Assembly (NCBI RefSeq): GCF_048001765.1
Contig: NZ_CP181447.1
Coordinates: 1-64,000 of the forward strand
Source of the DNA: Bombiscardovia asteroides_K
GTDB taxonomy: Bacteria; Actinomycetota; Actinomycetes; Actinomycetales; Bifidobacteriaceae
Length of the DNA: 64,000 bases
Direction of reading: 5' to 3'
The notes beneath the pieces are model-generated. The model was not told the origin of the DNA. It saw only the letters and a program-made list of their open reading frames with translations, and did no database searches. This document shows, piece by piece, positions 33,521 through 43,173 of the stretch (position 1 is the stretch's first letter; each line of letters opens with the position of its first letter). Position numbers and translations under genes: made by a program.

Positions 33521-34393
33521 TCAGGCCTTGAAGTGGCGCTCGTCGTTCATGGTGGCGAAATTCAGACCGATCAGGATGCCGCCGCCTATGTAGTTGCCCA
33601 GCATGGCCACCAGGACCACCAGGATTGCCTTCCAGGCGTTGACCCGCCCGAAGACGCCCAGGATGAGGAAAAGGGCCGAATCCGCTATCGAGTGCTCAAA
33701 CCCACAGAAGGCGAAGACGAAGACGGCCACGACCATGATGATGCACTTGGTGAAGTCGTTGGAAAGCTTGCCGTTGTAGACCATAAGCATGGCGATGTTG
33801 ATGCAGAAGTTGCACAGGATGCCGCGCACGAAGAGGTCGGCGAACCCCATGGGACCACCGGAGACATAGCCGATCTTGGTTGTCGCAGCCGCCAGCATCT
33901 GATCCAGGGTGGGACCGCTGACGATGGATGAGAATCGCAGGATGACGGCCACAATCAGGGCTCCGGCCAGGTTGCCCAGAAGGCAGAGGACCAGGATCCG
34001 CAGGGAGGCCAGCCAGCCCAGACGCTTGTGATAGGCGCCTATGGTGACCACCATCATGTTGGAGGTCAGCAGCTCGGAGTTGGTGTAGTAGATCAGGACC
34101 AGGGCCCAGCCGAAGGTGGTCGCTGCCAGGACCCGGCCTGCTAGGATCAGGCCGTGGTCAGCGGGGTTCTGGCCGGCCTGGCCCATGATGACGAAGAAGG
34201 CCGTGAAGAAGATACCCACAAAGAGGCCGGCCATGGTGGCCCGCTGCATGTACTTGCCGGTCAGGGCGCCGCTCATGGTCTTCTTGCTCTCGACCACGTC
34301 CAGGACGGTGCTGATGAAGGCCCGTCCGGGGAAGAGGGGCTGTCTGTTCTGTGGATCTGTCATCTGATTGGGTTGCTCATTCACGGGGTTCAT
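33521..34393 (-). CDS. Formate/nitrite transporter (FocA/FNT) family channel
   Basis: A 290-residue protein with six helices. Family landmarks are the ALTGKYMQRATMAGLFVG start, the YYTNSELLTSNMM loop and the GFEHSIADSA motif. FNT channels move formate, nitrite or hydrosulfide as monovalent anions. Bifidobacteria export formate produced by pyruvate formate-lyase, so formate export is the likeliest role. No pfl gene is in view. The ATG at 34393 has a weak ribosome site; a second ATG at 34363 is possible. Confidence 0.9.
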   Translation of the reverse strand: MNPVNEQPNQMTDPQNRQPLFPGRAFISTVLDVVESKKTMSGALTGKYMQRATMAGLFVGIFFTAFFVIMGQAGQNPADHGLILAGRVLAATTFGWALVLIYYTNSELLTSNMMVVTIGAYHKRLGWLASLRILVLCLLGNLAGALIVAVILRFSSIVSGPTLDQMLAAATTKIGYVSGGPMGFADLFVRGILCNFCINIAMLMVYNGKLSNDFTKCIIMVVAVFVFAFCGFEHSIADSALFLILGVFGRVNAWKAILVVLVAMLGNYIGGGILIGLNFATMNDERHFKA

Positions 34394-34464
34394 TATGGCA
34401 TTCCCGAGTAAAGAGTGACCGTCCTTAGGGCCCGACTGTGCGGGAATTCACTTCTTTGCCAGTG

Positions 34465-37290
34465 TCACTCGGTGCGCAAGGCAGTGGCAGGATCCTGCTT
34501 GGCCGCCTTCCGTGAGGGAATCAGGCCGCCGATCAGGGTCAGGATCACGCTCAGAATGACCAGAGCCACGCCGCCCGAGGCAGGCAGGGCTGCATTCACC
34601 TCGGTAGTGCCCATGAAGTGGTGCATGATGCTGTTGGCCGGAATGATCAGCAGCAGGGTGATGCCCACTCCCAGCAGGCCCGCCAGAAGTCCGATGAGGC
34701 CGGTCTCGGCGTTGAAGACGTTGGAGACGTTCCGCTTGGAAGCGCCCATGGCACGCAGGATGCCGATCTCCTTGGTCCGCTCCAGGACGGATATGTAGGT
34801 GATGATGCCGATCATGATGGAGGAGACCACCAGCGAGACTCCGACGAAGGCTATCAGCACATAGGTGATGACGTTGATGATGGTGGTGACCGAATTCATC
34901 ATCAGGCCCACGTAGTCGGTATAGACGATCCTGTTCTTCTCTGCGGCCTTGTCGTTGTAGTGCTTGATGGCATCGCCCACGGAATTCTTGTTCTCGAAGC
35001 TGTCCGTATAGATGCTGATGCGGGAGGGGGCATCCCGGGAGATCAGGCCGAAGTCGCTCAGGTTGTCGGCGTAGGTGCCGGTGGAGACGTACTGGTTGTA
35101 GATGGCGACCAGGGCGTCCTGCGGGGCGGTAGCGATGTACTGGTCGAAGGCCTGGGCCGTCTGCTGCTCGGCTGAGGCCCCCGTGGGGATGCCTGCAGAA
35201 CCTTGGGCTCTTGCAGCGGCCCTGGCCCGGCCCTGGGCTTCCTGGCTGGCCATGGCTGCCGAACCCTTCATGATCTCCTGGGCCATGCTGGCCTTCTGGC
35301 TGACGCCCAGGGATGCGATGTAGGCCTTGGCGTCGTTGGCCTTGGCGGCATCGTCGGCAGGGGCGAAGGCCATCCCGTTGAGGACGCTGTGGCCCTGGTC
35401 GGCCTCCTGGTCGGTGACGATGGGGCTGGTCTTGGCCTGGTCGATCAGATAATCGGTCAGCTGGCGGGTATATCCAACGCCCACCTTGAGTGGTGTGGCC
35501 TTGGCTCCTTGGTTGGGGCGAACGATGCCGACGATGTGCAGCTGCAGGCCTTGGTCGGCGGCCTTGGTCATCTGGTCGGTGCTGTCGCCGATGTAGTGGT
35601 AGTGGCCGTCGGTCCCCTTGGCATATTGGCTCGCGGCGGGCACCAGGGAGAGCTTTTGGTCCATGGCCTTGGCGTATTCGATGGGCTTGGTATCGACCTT
35701 GACCTCCTGCCCGCTGTTGAGCTTGTTCATCATGTCGGTGTACTGGCTGGAGGGGAGGATGCCCAGCTTGTAGAGGCTGGTGACGGGCATCTGGTTGTTC
35801 TTGTCCAACACCAGGACCACCTGATCCTTGGCCTTGGGCCAGGTGCCGTTCACCACCTGGTAGTTGTCGGTCACCACCTTGCTGATGGTGGTCTTGGCAT
35901 CGGCCCCGGGCATGATCTCGCCAAAGATCTCCGGGGCCTTGTTCTTTTCGGTCTTGCCGGTCAGGTAGGACATCTGCATGGACTGGATGTCACCCATGTC
36001 GCTGTCGGTGTTGGCCGTGGCCATCTGGCTGGCGGTGGAGCTGGCATCGTCCTGCCCGTTCATGGTCACCTTGTCTGCAGAGACCAGCTTACCGTCCTGG
36101 TCGTGCCCGAAGACCGCGAACTTGGTGGCGTAGGAGTACTGGATGCCCACGGACCCCACGTACTGGTGGATCTCGCTCTTGGGATTATCCAAGTATTTTT
36201 TGAAGTCTGTCAGATTGTTCTGAGTGATGCTGCTGGTCAGGCTGGAGGCCCCCTTGATGCTGGAGTCGTCCGGCTGAATGGCCTTGAGATCCTTGTGGGC
36301 CTTGGCCTCCTTCTGGGATTCCTGGGCAGAGTCCACTATCTTGTTCAGGTCGAAGGACTGCTCCTGAATGGTGATGGGGTAGGAGGTCATGGTCTCCCGC
36401 TGCACCCTGTCGATGTAGCGGTTGACTCCGGTGGACACCGACAGGATCAGGGCGATGCCGATGATGCCGATGGATCCAGCGAAGGCTGTGAGTGCGGTTC
36501 GGGCCTTCTTGGTCCGAAGATTGTTGAAACTCAGAGATAGTGAAGTCAGCAGGCCCATGGAGGCCTTGCCGAAGGTGCGGTGGCGGGCCCGGCGGATGGG
36601 CACCTGGTCGTCGGGCAGGGGGTCGGAGTCGCTGATCACCGATCCGTCGTGCAGCTCCACAATCCTGGTGGCGTACTGGTGGGCCAGCTCGGGGTTGTGG
36701 GTGACCATGACCACCAGCCGGTCCTGGGCCACCTCCTTGAGCAGGTCCATAATCTGGATGGAGGTCTCCGAGTCCAGGGCTCCGGTGGGCTCGTCGGCCA
36801 GGAGGATGCGGGGGTTGTTGACCAGGGCCCTGGCGATGGCCACCCGCTGCATCTGCCCGCCCGAGAGCTGGTTGGGCCGCTTGTTCACATGCTGGCCCAG
36901 CCCAACCTGCTCCAGGGCCTTCCTGGCCCGCTCCCGCCGCTCCTGCCGATGCACGCCCGAGATGGTCAGGGCCAGCTCCACGTTGGACAGGATGCTCTGG
37001 TGTGGAATCAGGTTGTAGCTCTGGAAGACGAAGCCCACGGTGTGGTTGCGGTAGGAGTCCCAGTCGCGGTCCTTGTACTTTTTGGTGGAGGTGCCGTTGA
37101 TGATCAGGTCGCCCTGGTCGTAGCGGTCCAGCCCGCCGATGATGTTGAGCAGCGTGGTCTTGCCGGAGCCGGAGGGGCCCAGGATGGCCACGAACTCGTT
37201 GTCGCGCAGGTTGACGCTGACATCATTCAAGGCCTGCTGGACGAAGTCCCCTGTTTTATATTGTTTGGAGATGTGTTCGATCTGCAGCAC
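34465..37290 (-). CDS. MacB-type ABC transporter: fused ATPase and FtsX permease
   Basis: A 941-residue fusion. The N-terminal ATPase (about 1-235) has Walker A GPSGSGKTT, signature LSGGQMQRV and Walker B ILLADEPTGALD. The membrane half begins with a helix near 265-290, then a large extracellular domain to about 800. It ends with the three FtsX helices, including VLERTKEIGILRAMGASKRNVSNVF. Such mechanotransmission transporters export peptides, lipoproteins or drugs, or control cell-wall hydrolases. It is the downstream member of a minus-strand group with another FtsX transporter (104 bases between). No partner membrane-fusion protein is visible. Confidence 0.92.
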   Translation of the reverse strand: MLQIEHISKQYKTGDFVQQALNDVSVNLRDNEFVAILGPSGSGKTTLLNIIGGLDRYDQGDLIINGTSTKKYKDRDWDSYRNHTVGFVFQSYNLIPHQSILSNVELALTISGVHRQERRERARKALEQVGLGQHVNKRPNQLSGGQMQRVAIARALVNNPRILLADEPTGALDSETSIQIMDLLKEVAQDRLVVMVTHNPELAHQYATRIVELHDGSVISDSDPLPDDQVPIRRARHRTFGKASMGLLTSLSLSFNNLRTKKARTALTAFAGSIGIIGIALILSVSTGVNRYIDRVQRETMTSYPITIQEQSFDLNKIVDSAQESQKEAKAHKDLKAIQPDDSSIKGASSLTSSITQNNLTDFKKYLDNPKSEIHQYVGSVGIQYSYATKFAVFGHDQDGKLVSADKVTMNGQDDASSTASQMATANTDSDMGDIQSMQMSYLTGKTEKNKAPEIFGEIMPGADAKTTISKVVTDNYQVVNGTWPKAKDQVVLVLDKNNQMPVTSLYKLGILPSSQYTDMMNKLNSGQEVKVDTKPIEYAKAMDQKLSLVPAASQYAKGTDGHYHYIGDSTDQMTKAADQGLQLHIVGIVRPNQGAKATPLKVGVGYTRQLTDYLIDQAKTSPIVTDQEADQGHSVLNGMAFAPADDAAKANDAKAYIASLGVSQKASMAQEIMKGSAAMASQEAQGRARAAARAQGSAGIPTGASAEQQTAQAFDQYIATAPQDALVAIYNQYVSTGTYADNLSDFGLISRDAPSRISIYTDSFENKNSVGDAIKHYNDKAAEKNRIVYTDYVGLMMNSVTTIINVITYVLIAFVGVSLVVSSIMIGIITYISVLERTKEIGILRAMGASKRNVSNVFNAETGLIGLLAGLLGVGITLLLIIPANSIMHHFMGTTEVNAALPASGGVALVILSVILTLIGGLIPSRKAAKQDPATALRTE

Positions 37291-37394
37291 CGTCGTCCTC
37301 CGCTTTCTGGATTCTCAATGGCTTTAATGGCATGGACTTATGGACCCTTGGAGTGCCAGCTTACGCCATCAGCATGGGTAAATGCCGATATGGC

Positions 37395-40300
37395 CTAGTC
37401 CACCGACTTGAGGGCCTCCAGCATGTCCACATGCTTGAGCTTGTTGTTGACCATCCAGCCCAGGCCGGCCGTGATGACCGTGATCATGACCAGGGGCACG
37501 ACGAAGGCCACCCAGCTGATGGAGGGGTCAAAGAGGACGTTGTCCGGCGGGACGGTGGTGATGATGTAGTGGTGCAGCCAGGCCCCGAACCCGTACCCGG
37601 CCAGGACGCCGATAGCCGAAAGGAGGATGGTCTCCCGGTATATGTACATGGTCACCTCGCGGTCGTAGAAGCCCAGCACCTTGATGGTGCTCAGCTCGCG
37701 GATCCGTTCCTCCACGTTCAGGTTGGTCAGGTTGTAGAGGATGACCAGGGCCAGCAGGGTGGCCACGATGATCAGCACCTGCATGATCATGTTCAGGGAC
37801 CTGACCACGGTGTCGATCTGGCTCATCAGGGTCGTGTTCTGCACCACCCCCTGGATTCCGTCGATCCGCATGAAGGAGGCGGCCTGCCTTCTGGTGTTCT
37901 CCGCGCTCGAGTCCTTGAAGGTGACCAGATGGGCGTTGGGCGAGAAGTCCTGGTGGAAGACGGTCCTGTAGGCCGATGGGCTCATGAAGACGAAGTGCCC
38001 CAGGTACATCTCACAGATGCCGTCCACTCGCATGGTCCTGTCCCTGCCGCCTGAATCCTGCAGGGTGATCCTGTCGCCGGCCTTGGTCCCTGTCAGCTGG
38101 GCGATCCGTTCGGAGAGGATCACGCCGTCGCCCCTGAGGCTCAGGGGCTTGTGCCCCGACCGGGTGTCCATGCGGATGAAGTCGTCCAGGTGCTCGGCGC
38201 TGGCCGGCGCGATCATGGTGATGGACTGCTTGTCGGCGTTGTGGCCGGCCGTCTTGCTCATCTCCTCGTAACGCACGTTCAGGGAGCGGCTCACATCGGG
38301 CTTTTCCAGTCGTTTTTTGATGGATTGGCGCTGGTCGGATGTGGCCTGACTGTTCTCGGCGGCGATCAGGTCGTAGCGAATGACTTGGCCGAACTGGTGC
38401 TCGTTGATGGCCGAGATGGATCCCTGCACGCCGAATCCTGCCATCAGCAGGGCCACCGATCCGCAAACCCCGAAGATGGTCATCAGCATCCGCTGCTTGT
38501 AGCGGAAGATGTTCCGGGCGGTGACCTTGTGGGTGAAGTTGAGCCGGTTCCATATCAGGGGGATGTGCTCCAGGAAGATCTTCGAACCGGCGCTGGGCGG
38601 CTTTGGCAGGAGCAGCGCCGACGGCTTCTCGCGCAGCTCCCGCCAGGCGCTCAGGAAGGCCGGAACCACGGCGCTCAGGAAGGCCAGCAGGCAGGCCAAG
38701 AGGGTGATGGGCAGGTGGAAGCCGTAGTGGATGGGCGGCATGTCGAAGGCGTGGGCATAGGCCTGGTAGACGATCCAGGGCAGGAGGGTGTGGCCGGTGA
38801 TGATGCCGAGGAGGGCGCCCAGGGCCGAGGCCGCTCCGCCATAGACCAGGAACTTGGCCATGACATCCCGGTCCCTGTAGCCCAGGGCCTTGAGCGTTCC
38901 GGCGTTGATCCGTTCCTCGTCCACAAAGCGCGTCATGGTGGTGAAGGTGACCAGGGCGGCCACCAGGTACATGAAGTAGGGGAAGACCTTGGCCAGCGAG
39001 TCCACGATGAAGGAGACGGAGGCGTAGACCTTGTAGCCCTCCGAGCCGGGCGCTTCACGGCGTGAGTCCAGGGCGTAGACCGGCTTTTCCAGTCGGCTCA
39101 GCTGGTCGGCCGCCTTGTTCAGCTTTTCCTGGGAGTCGTCGATCCTCTTCTGGGCGTCCGGGCTCTCCCTGTTGAACTTGCCCAGTTTGGTCTGGTACTC
39201 CGCGGTTTTCTGGTCCAGGATGGCCTGGGCCTGGTCGATCTGCCCCTGGGCTGAGGCACGGCTGCTGGCCAGCTGCTGCCGGGCCTGGGCTAGCTTGGCC
39301 CTGCCCTGGGCCAGCTGTGCGGAGCCCTGATCAAGTTGGGCTTTACCCTGGGCCAGCTGGCGCTCGCCCTCCTCCACCTTGGCTCTTGCTTGGCTCAGTT
39401 CCTGGCGTTTTGCGTCCAGGGTGTACTGGTTGGCCGCAATCTGGGACATGCCGGGGGTGTACTGGTTGGTCATGAAGGCATCGCGGCCCGCCTTGGCCTT
39501 GGCTACCAGTGCGTCGATTTGCGGTGACTGCTGGTTGAGCTCGGCCAGCTGGACCTGGAGTCCGGCCTTTCTGCGGTTGAGCTCGTCCTGCTGCTGGGGG
39601 GTCAGCCCGGGGGCGGCCAGCTGGGCGTCGATGGCCTGAATGAGGCCGCTGACTTGTGCTATGCCCTGTCTGCATTGCTTCTGGGCTTCCTGGGCCTGGG
39701 CTACAGCCTGGTCGGCTTGGGCCTTGCCGCCCTCCAGCTGCTGGCGGGAACTATCAAGTTTGGCCTGTCCCTGGTCGATGGCCTGCTGTCCCTGGTCGGC
39801 CTGCTGCCTGCCCTGGTCCACCTGGCTGGCGGAGGACTGGTACTGTTTTTGCTTTCTGGCCAGTTCGGCCGAGCTCAGATCCACCTCCTGCTGCCCTTGG
39901 TCAATTGCCGCCTGGGCCTGCACCGTCCTGGCGGCCAGTTGGTTCTTGGCGGACTGGATGCTCTGGGCACCCTGGTCCAGATCCTTCCTGGCCTGGTCCA
40001 GCTGCTGCCTGTTCCCTTCGAGTTCCTTTCTGGACTGGTCCACCTGATCCTGCCCCTGGTCCAGCTGCTTCTGCAGAGGAGCCTTGATGGCGTTCAGTCT
40101 GGCGGTGGGGCGTCCTGACAGAATCCTGTTCAGGTCGTCCTTGTGGGTCTGCAAGGCCTGGATGTACTGGTCGGAATAGTGGTCCCGGATCCGGTCCAGG
40201 TCCTTGAAAGTCAGGCGGGCGATCATGTACTCGTCCGAGTCGAAGGCTTTAGGTGTGGTCACAGCGTAGGAGTCCAGGGAACCGGATCCGGCCGTGGAAG

Positions 40301-40862
40301 GGCCCATGTTGACCTTGCTCAGGATCTCAGTCGACCTGACCGTGCCCACCACGCGCAGCTTGTGGTGCCTCAAGACCTTCCTGCCCAGCTGGTCGGCCTT
40401 CTCATCCACCTGGATGCTGCTGCCAATGGGGTGGCTCCCGGCCAGGGCCGTGTCGACCGCCACCTGGTCAGGCCTGGCCGGCATGGATCCGTCGACCAGC
40501 TCGTAGGTGGAGATCCGGTCGGGGGCGGAGTAGATGCGCAGGCTCTTGTCGGTCCCCTTGAGCACCACATCCTTCAGATACCCGTATTCGATGCCCGAGT
40601 TGCCCGGGGCGGTGTCGATGGCATCCCGGTCCTCCTGATCCAGCCCGTAGCTGCTGATGACCATCAGATCGGCCAGATGGTGGCTGGACAGGTAGGCGTT
40701 GCCGGCCTGCCGCATGTCCGGCCCGGTTACGCTCAGTCCGACCAGGGCGAAGGAGCCCAGCGCCACCAGACAGACGATGGAGATGAACCGTCCCAGGGAC
40801 TTGCGCAGGGAGACCCGGATGTCGTGCCAGAGCACCTTCCTGACGGGCTGCATCCTCACCAC
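37395..40862 (-). CDS. FtsX-family ABC permease with long Gln-rich coiled coil
   Basis: A 1155-residue permease. After the first helix (about 21-45) comes a MacB-like extracellular part. Residues about 260-600 then form a very Gln/Asp-rich coiled coil with repeats such as QLDQGQDQVDQSRKELEG, LDQARKDLDQG and KAQLDQGSAQLAQG. Two FtsX-type membrane blocks follow (about 630-760 and 1030-1140). The coiled coil is unusual for the family's core and could form a stalk outside the membrane. The ATP-binding gene lies directly upstream and overlaps by seven bases. Substrate unknown. Confidence 0.88.
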   Translation of the reverse strand: MVRMQPVRKVLWHDIRVSLRKSLGRFISIVCLVALGSFALVGLSVTGPDMRQAGNAYLSSHHLADLMVISSYGLDQEDRDAIDTAPGNSGIEYGYLKDVVLKGTDKSLRIYSAPDRISTYELVDGSMPARPDQVAVDTALAGSHPIGSSIQVDEKADQLGRKVLRHHKLRVVGTVRSTEILSKVNMGPSTAGSGSLDSYAVTTPKAFDSDEYMIARLTFKDLDRIRDHYSDQYIQALQTHKDDLNRILSGRPTARLNAIKAPLQKQLDQGQDQVDQSRKELEGNRQQLDQARKDLDQGAQSIQSAKNQLAARTVQAQAAIDQGQQEVDLSSAELARKQKQYQSSASQVDQGRQQADQGQQAIDQGQAKLDSSRQQLEGGKAQADQAVAQAQEAQKQCRQGIAQVSGLIQAIDAQLAAPGLTPQQQDELNRRKAGLQVQLAELNQQSPQIDALVAKAKAGRDAFMTNQYTPGMSQIAANQYTLDAKRQELSQARAKVEEGERQLAQGKAQLDQGSAQLAQGRAKLAQARQQLASSRASAQGQIDQAQAILDQKTAEYQTKLGKFNRESPDAQKRIDDSQEKLNKAADQLSRLEKPVYALDSRREAPGSEGYKVYASVSFIVDSLAKVFPYFMYLVAALVTFTTMTRFVDEERINAGTLKALGYRDRDVMAKFLVYGGAASALGALLGIITGHTLLPWIVYQAYAHAFDMPPIHYGFHLPITLLACLLAFLSAVVPAFLSAWRELREKPSALLLPKPPSAGSKIFLEHIPLIWNRLNFTHKVTARNIFRYKQRMLMTIFGVCGSVALLMAGFGVQGSISAINEHQFGQVIRYDLIAAENSQATSDQRQSIKKRLEKPDVSRSLNVRYEEMSKTAGHNADKQSITMIAPASAEHLDDFIRMDTRSGHKPLSLRGDGVILSERIAQLTGTKAGDRITLQDSGGRDRTMRVDGICEMYLGHFVFMSPSAYRTVFHQDFSPNAHLVTFKDSSAENTRRQAASFMRIDGIQGVVQNTTLMSQIDTVVRSLNMIMQVLIIVATLLALVILYNLTNLNVEERIRELSTIKVLGFYDREVTMYIYRETILLSAIGVLAGYGFGAWLHHYIITTVPPDNVLFDPSISWVAFVVPLVMITVITAGLGWMVNNKLKHVDMLEALKSVD

Positions 40863-41560
40863 TCCACGTTTTCGATGTCTTCGGGGCTGTCATTGGTCTG
40901 CACGGCCTGGACCCGGGCGTCGTGCATGCGGATGACCCTGTCGGCGATGGGGGCGATGGCCGCGTTGTGGGTGACGATGACCACGGTAGCGCCATTCTTG
41001 CGGCACTGGTCTTGGAGGATGCGAAGCACCTGCTTGCCGGTCCGGTAGTCCAGGGCCCCGGTGGGTTCGTCGCAGAGCAGGATCTTGGGGTTCTTGGCCA
41101 CGGCCCGGGCGATGGCCACACGCTGCTGCTCGCCGCCGGAAAGCTGGGCGGGGAAGTTGTCGATCCGGTCGCCCAGGCCCACGTCGACCAGGGTCTGGAC
41201 CGGGTCGGCGGCATCGTCCACGATCTCCGAGGCCAGTTCCACATTCTCCCTGGCGGTCAGGTTGGCCACCAGGTTGTAGAACTGGAAGACGAAGCCCACG
41301 TCGTAACGGCGGTAGGTGGTCAGCTGCCGGGCGTCGTAGCCGGCGATATCCTTCCCGTCCACGATCACCTGGCCCTCGTTGCAGGTGTCCATGCCGCCCA
41401 GAATGTTCAGCACGGTCGACTTGCCCGCGCCCGAGGCGCCGAGGATGACCACCAGCTCGCCCTTCTCGATGGAGAAGGTGACCTCATTGTTGGCCACGAT
41501 GGTCGTCTCGCCGGTCACATACCGCTTCGTCTCTCCGATGACGTCGATATAGCCCATCAT
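40856..41560 (-). CDS. ABC transporter ATPase (LolD/MacB type), partner of the 1155-residue permease
   Basis: A 234-residue nucleotide-binding protein. Walker A GASGAGKST, signature LSGGEQQRV, Walker B ILLCDEPTGALD and a switch His in VTHNAAIAPIADRVI are all intact. It belongs to the MacB/LolD branch that pairs with FtsX permeases. Overlap with the downstream permease by seven bases indicates a coupled complex. It is first in the minus-strand group, so the promoter should lie upstream of 41560. Confidence 0.93.
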   Translation of the reverse strand: MMGYIDVIGETKRYVTGETTIVANNEVTFSIEKGELVVILGASGAGKSTVLNILGGMDTCNEGQVIVDGKDIAGYDARQLTTYRRYDVGFVFQFYNLVANLTARENVELASEIVDDAADPVQTLVDVGLGDRIDNFPAQLSGGEQQRVAIARAVAKNPKILLCDEPTGALDYRTGKQVLRILQDQCRKNGATVVIVTHNAAIAPIADRVIRMHDARVQAVQTNDSPEDIENVEW

Positions 41561-41721
41561 GCCCTCTCATAACCCTGGCTGTGCGGCGGGGTCGTCCGAC
41601 GCAAGGGACGCCCTCCTGATGCTCTTTTCCCCACTACTGTATACGTTCGCGGGGTCCGGAGCACAGGAGAACCGCCTGCCGGGAGGCGTCATGTTCACCG
41701 ACCCTGCAAGGGTTCGGAGGT

Positions 41722-43173
41722 TCAGAGGGCTTGCAGGAGGTTGCCCAGTTTGCGGCTGTCCCTGACCGGTCTGCCCTGGCGGAAGGTGATGAACCGCTGG
41801 CAGGTCTGGGCCAGGAACTCCTGGTCGTGTGAGATGACGATCACCATGACCCCCAGGAAGCGCATGTAGCGGATCATCCCGGTCACCTGGTTCATGTGGA
41901 GCAGGTCCAGGCCGCTGGTGGGCTCGTCCAGCACCACCAGGCGCTTGCCCGACAGTATGGCGGCCGCGATGGCCACCCGCTGCTTCTCCCCGCCGGAGAG
42001 GGTGTTGGGGTGCCGGCCCAGGAGCCGCTCCAGGTCCAGCTTTCGCGCTACTTCCTCGAAGAGGTCGGTCCGCCTGGCTCCAAGGAGCATCTCGCCCTCC
42101 ACGGTCTCGCTGAAGAGCTGGTAGTTGACATCCTGGAAGACCATATAGGAGTCCTCGACGCGCTCCCTGACGGTCTGCTTCGTCCCATTCAGGCTGATCT
42201 CCGACCTGTCGCCAGGCTTGAGCAGTCCGGTCAGGACGGAGGCGAAGGTGCTCTTGCCGGCACCGTTGCGGCCGATGATGCCGGTGATGTCGTCGCTGGA
42301 CAGGGTCAGGTCGTCCACATCCAGGGCAGGATCCTGGTCGTGGTGGTAGGCATAGGTTAGGTTCCTGACCCGCAAGAGGTCGGGGGTCTTCTCGGTAGTG
42401 ACCCTGGCTGGGGCGCTCGCATTCTCGGTCGCGTCCAGATTCAGGGCCCGCAGCCCCATGGCCTGGCGACTTGGGCCGTCGAGTCTTCTCATGGCGGCCG
42501 GGGTCAGGTGCTCCGCCAGTCTGCCGTCCTTCATGACCAGAAAGTCGTCGGCAAGGCCGTCCAAATAGTAGAGGCGGTGCTCGATCAGGACAATGGTCAG
42601 GCCCCGGTCCTTCAAGCGGCCTAGGATCTGCGCCAGGCTGGCCACTGCTTCGACGTCCAGGTTGCCGGAGGGCTCGTCCAGGACCAGAATCTGCGGGTCC
42701 ATCATGCAGGAGGAGGCGATGGCGATCATCTGCTTCTCGCCCCCGGACAGGGAGAAGATGTCTCGGTCCATGAGTGGGGCGATGCCGAAGAGGTCGGCCA
42801 CCTGATCTATACGCTCACGGATGGCTTCCGGCTGGACCCCGGTGTTCTCCAGGGGGAAGGCCAGTTCGCTGCGGACGTCGGTGGTGAAGAACTGGGTCTT
42901 GGGGTTCTGGAAGACCGACCCCACCTGTTCCGAAAGCCGGTAGATGGGCCGGGCCGTGGTGGGTTCGCCCCCGATCAGGCACTCCCCCTCCAGCTTGCCC
43001 TCGTAGAGTTCGGGAATCAGGCCGTTGATGACCCTGGACAGGGTGGTCTTGCCGCAACCGCTCGGCCCGGTGATCACGGTCAGCCGTCCCTGGCCCATCC
43101 GGCAGGAGACCTCCTGGAGGGAAGGCTGGCTGGCGCCCTCGTAGGTGAAGCTAAGCCTGGAACATTGCAACAT
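41722..43173 (-). CDS. ecfA: ECF transporter ATPase with two fused nucleotide-binding domains
   Basis: A 483-residue protein carrying two complete ABC ATPase domains in tandem, corresponding to EcfA1 and EcfA2 fused. The first has GPSGCGKTT, LSGGEKQMI and ILVLDEPSGNLD. The second has GRNGAGKST, LSGGEKQRV and LVVLDEPTSGLD. Together they power uptake by the S and T proteins encoded just upstream. I place the start at 43173 (MLQCSRLSFTYEG); the frame is open upstream inside the T gene but has no typical protein there. The overlap with ecfT is 23 bases. Confidence 0.92.
   Translation of the reverse strand: MLQCSRLSFTYEGASQPSLQEVSCRMGQGRLTVITGPSGCGKTTLSRVINGLIPELYEGKLEGECLIGGEPTTARPIYRLSEQVGSVFQNPKTQFFTTDVRSELAFPLENTGVQPEAIRERIDQVADLFGIAPLMDRDIFSLSGGEKQMIAIASSCMMDPQILVLDEPSGNLDVEAVASLAQILGRLKDRGLTIVLIEHRLYYLDGLADDFLVMKDGRLAEHLTPAAMRRLDGPSRQAMGLRALNLDATENASAPARVTTEKTPDLLRVRNLTYAYHHDQDPALDVDDLTLSSDDITGIIGRNGAGKSTFASVLTGLLKPGDRSEISLNGTKQTVRERVEDSYMVFQDVNYQLFSETVEGEMLLGARRTDLFEEVARKLDLERLLGRHPNTLSGGEKQRVAIAAAILSGKRLVVLDEPTSGLDLLHMNQVTGMIRYMRFLGVMVIVISHDQEFLAQTCQRFITFRQGRPVRDSRKLGNLLQAL

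Noticed and set aside
35203..36540. 445-codon plus-strand frame opposite the MacB-type gene
   Set aside because: Shadow frame; Gly/Val/His/Leu-rich with no motif, while the other strand has clear ABC motifs.
38151..39065. 304-codon plus-strand frame opposite the FtsX permease
   Set aside because: Shadow of the permease gene; no domain.
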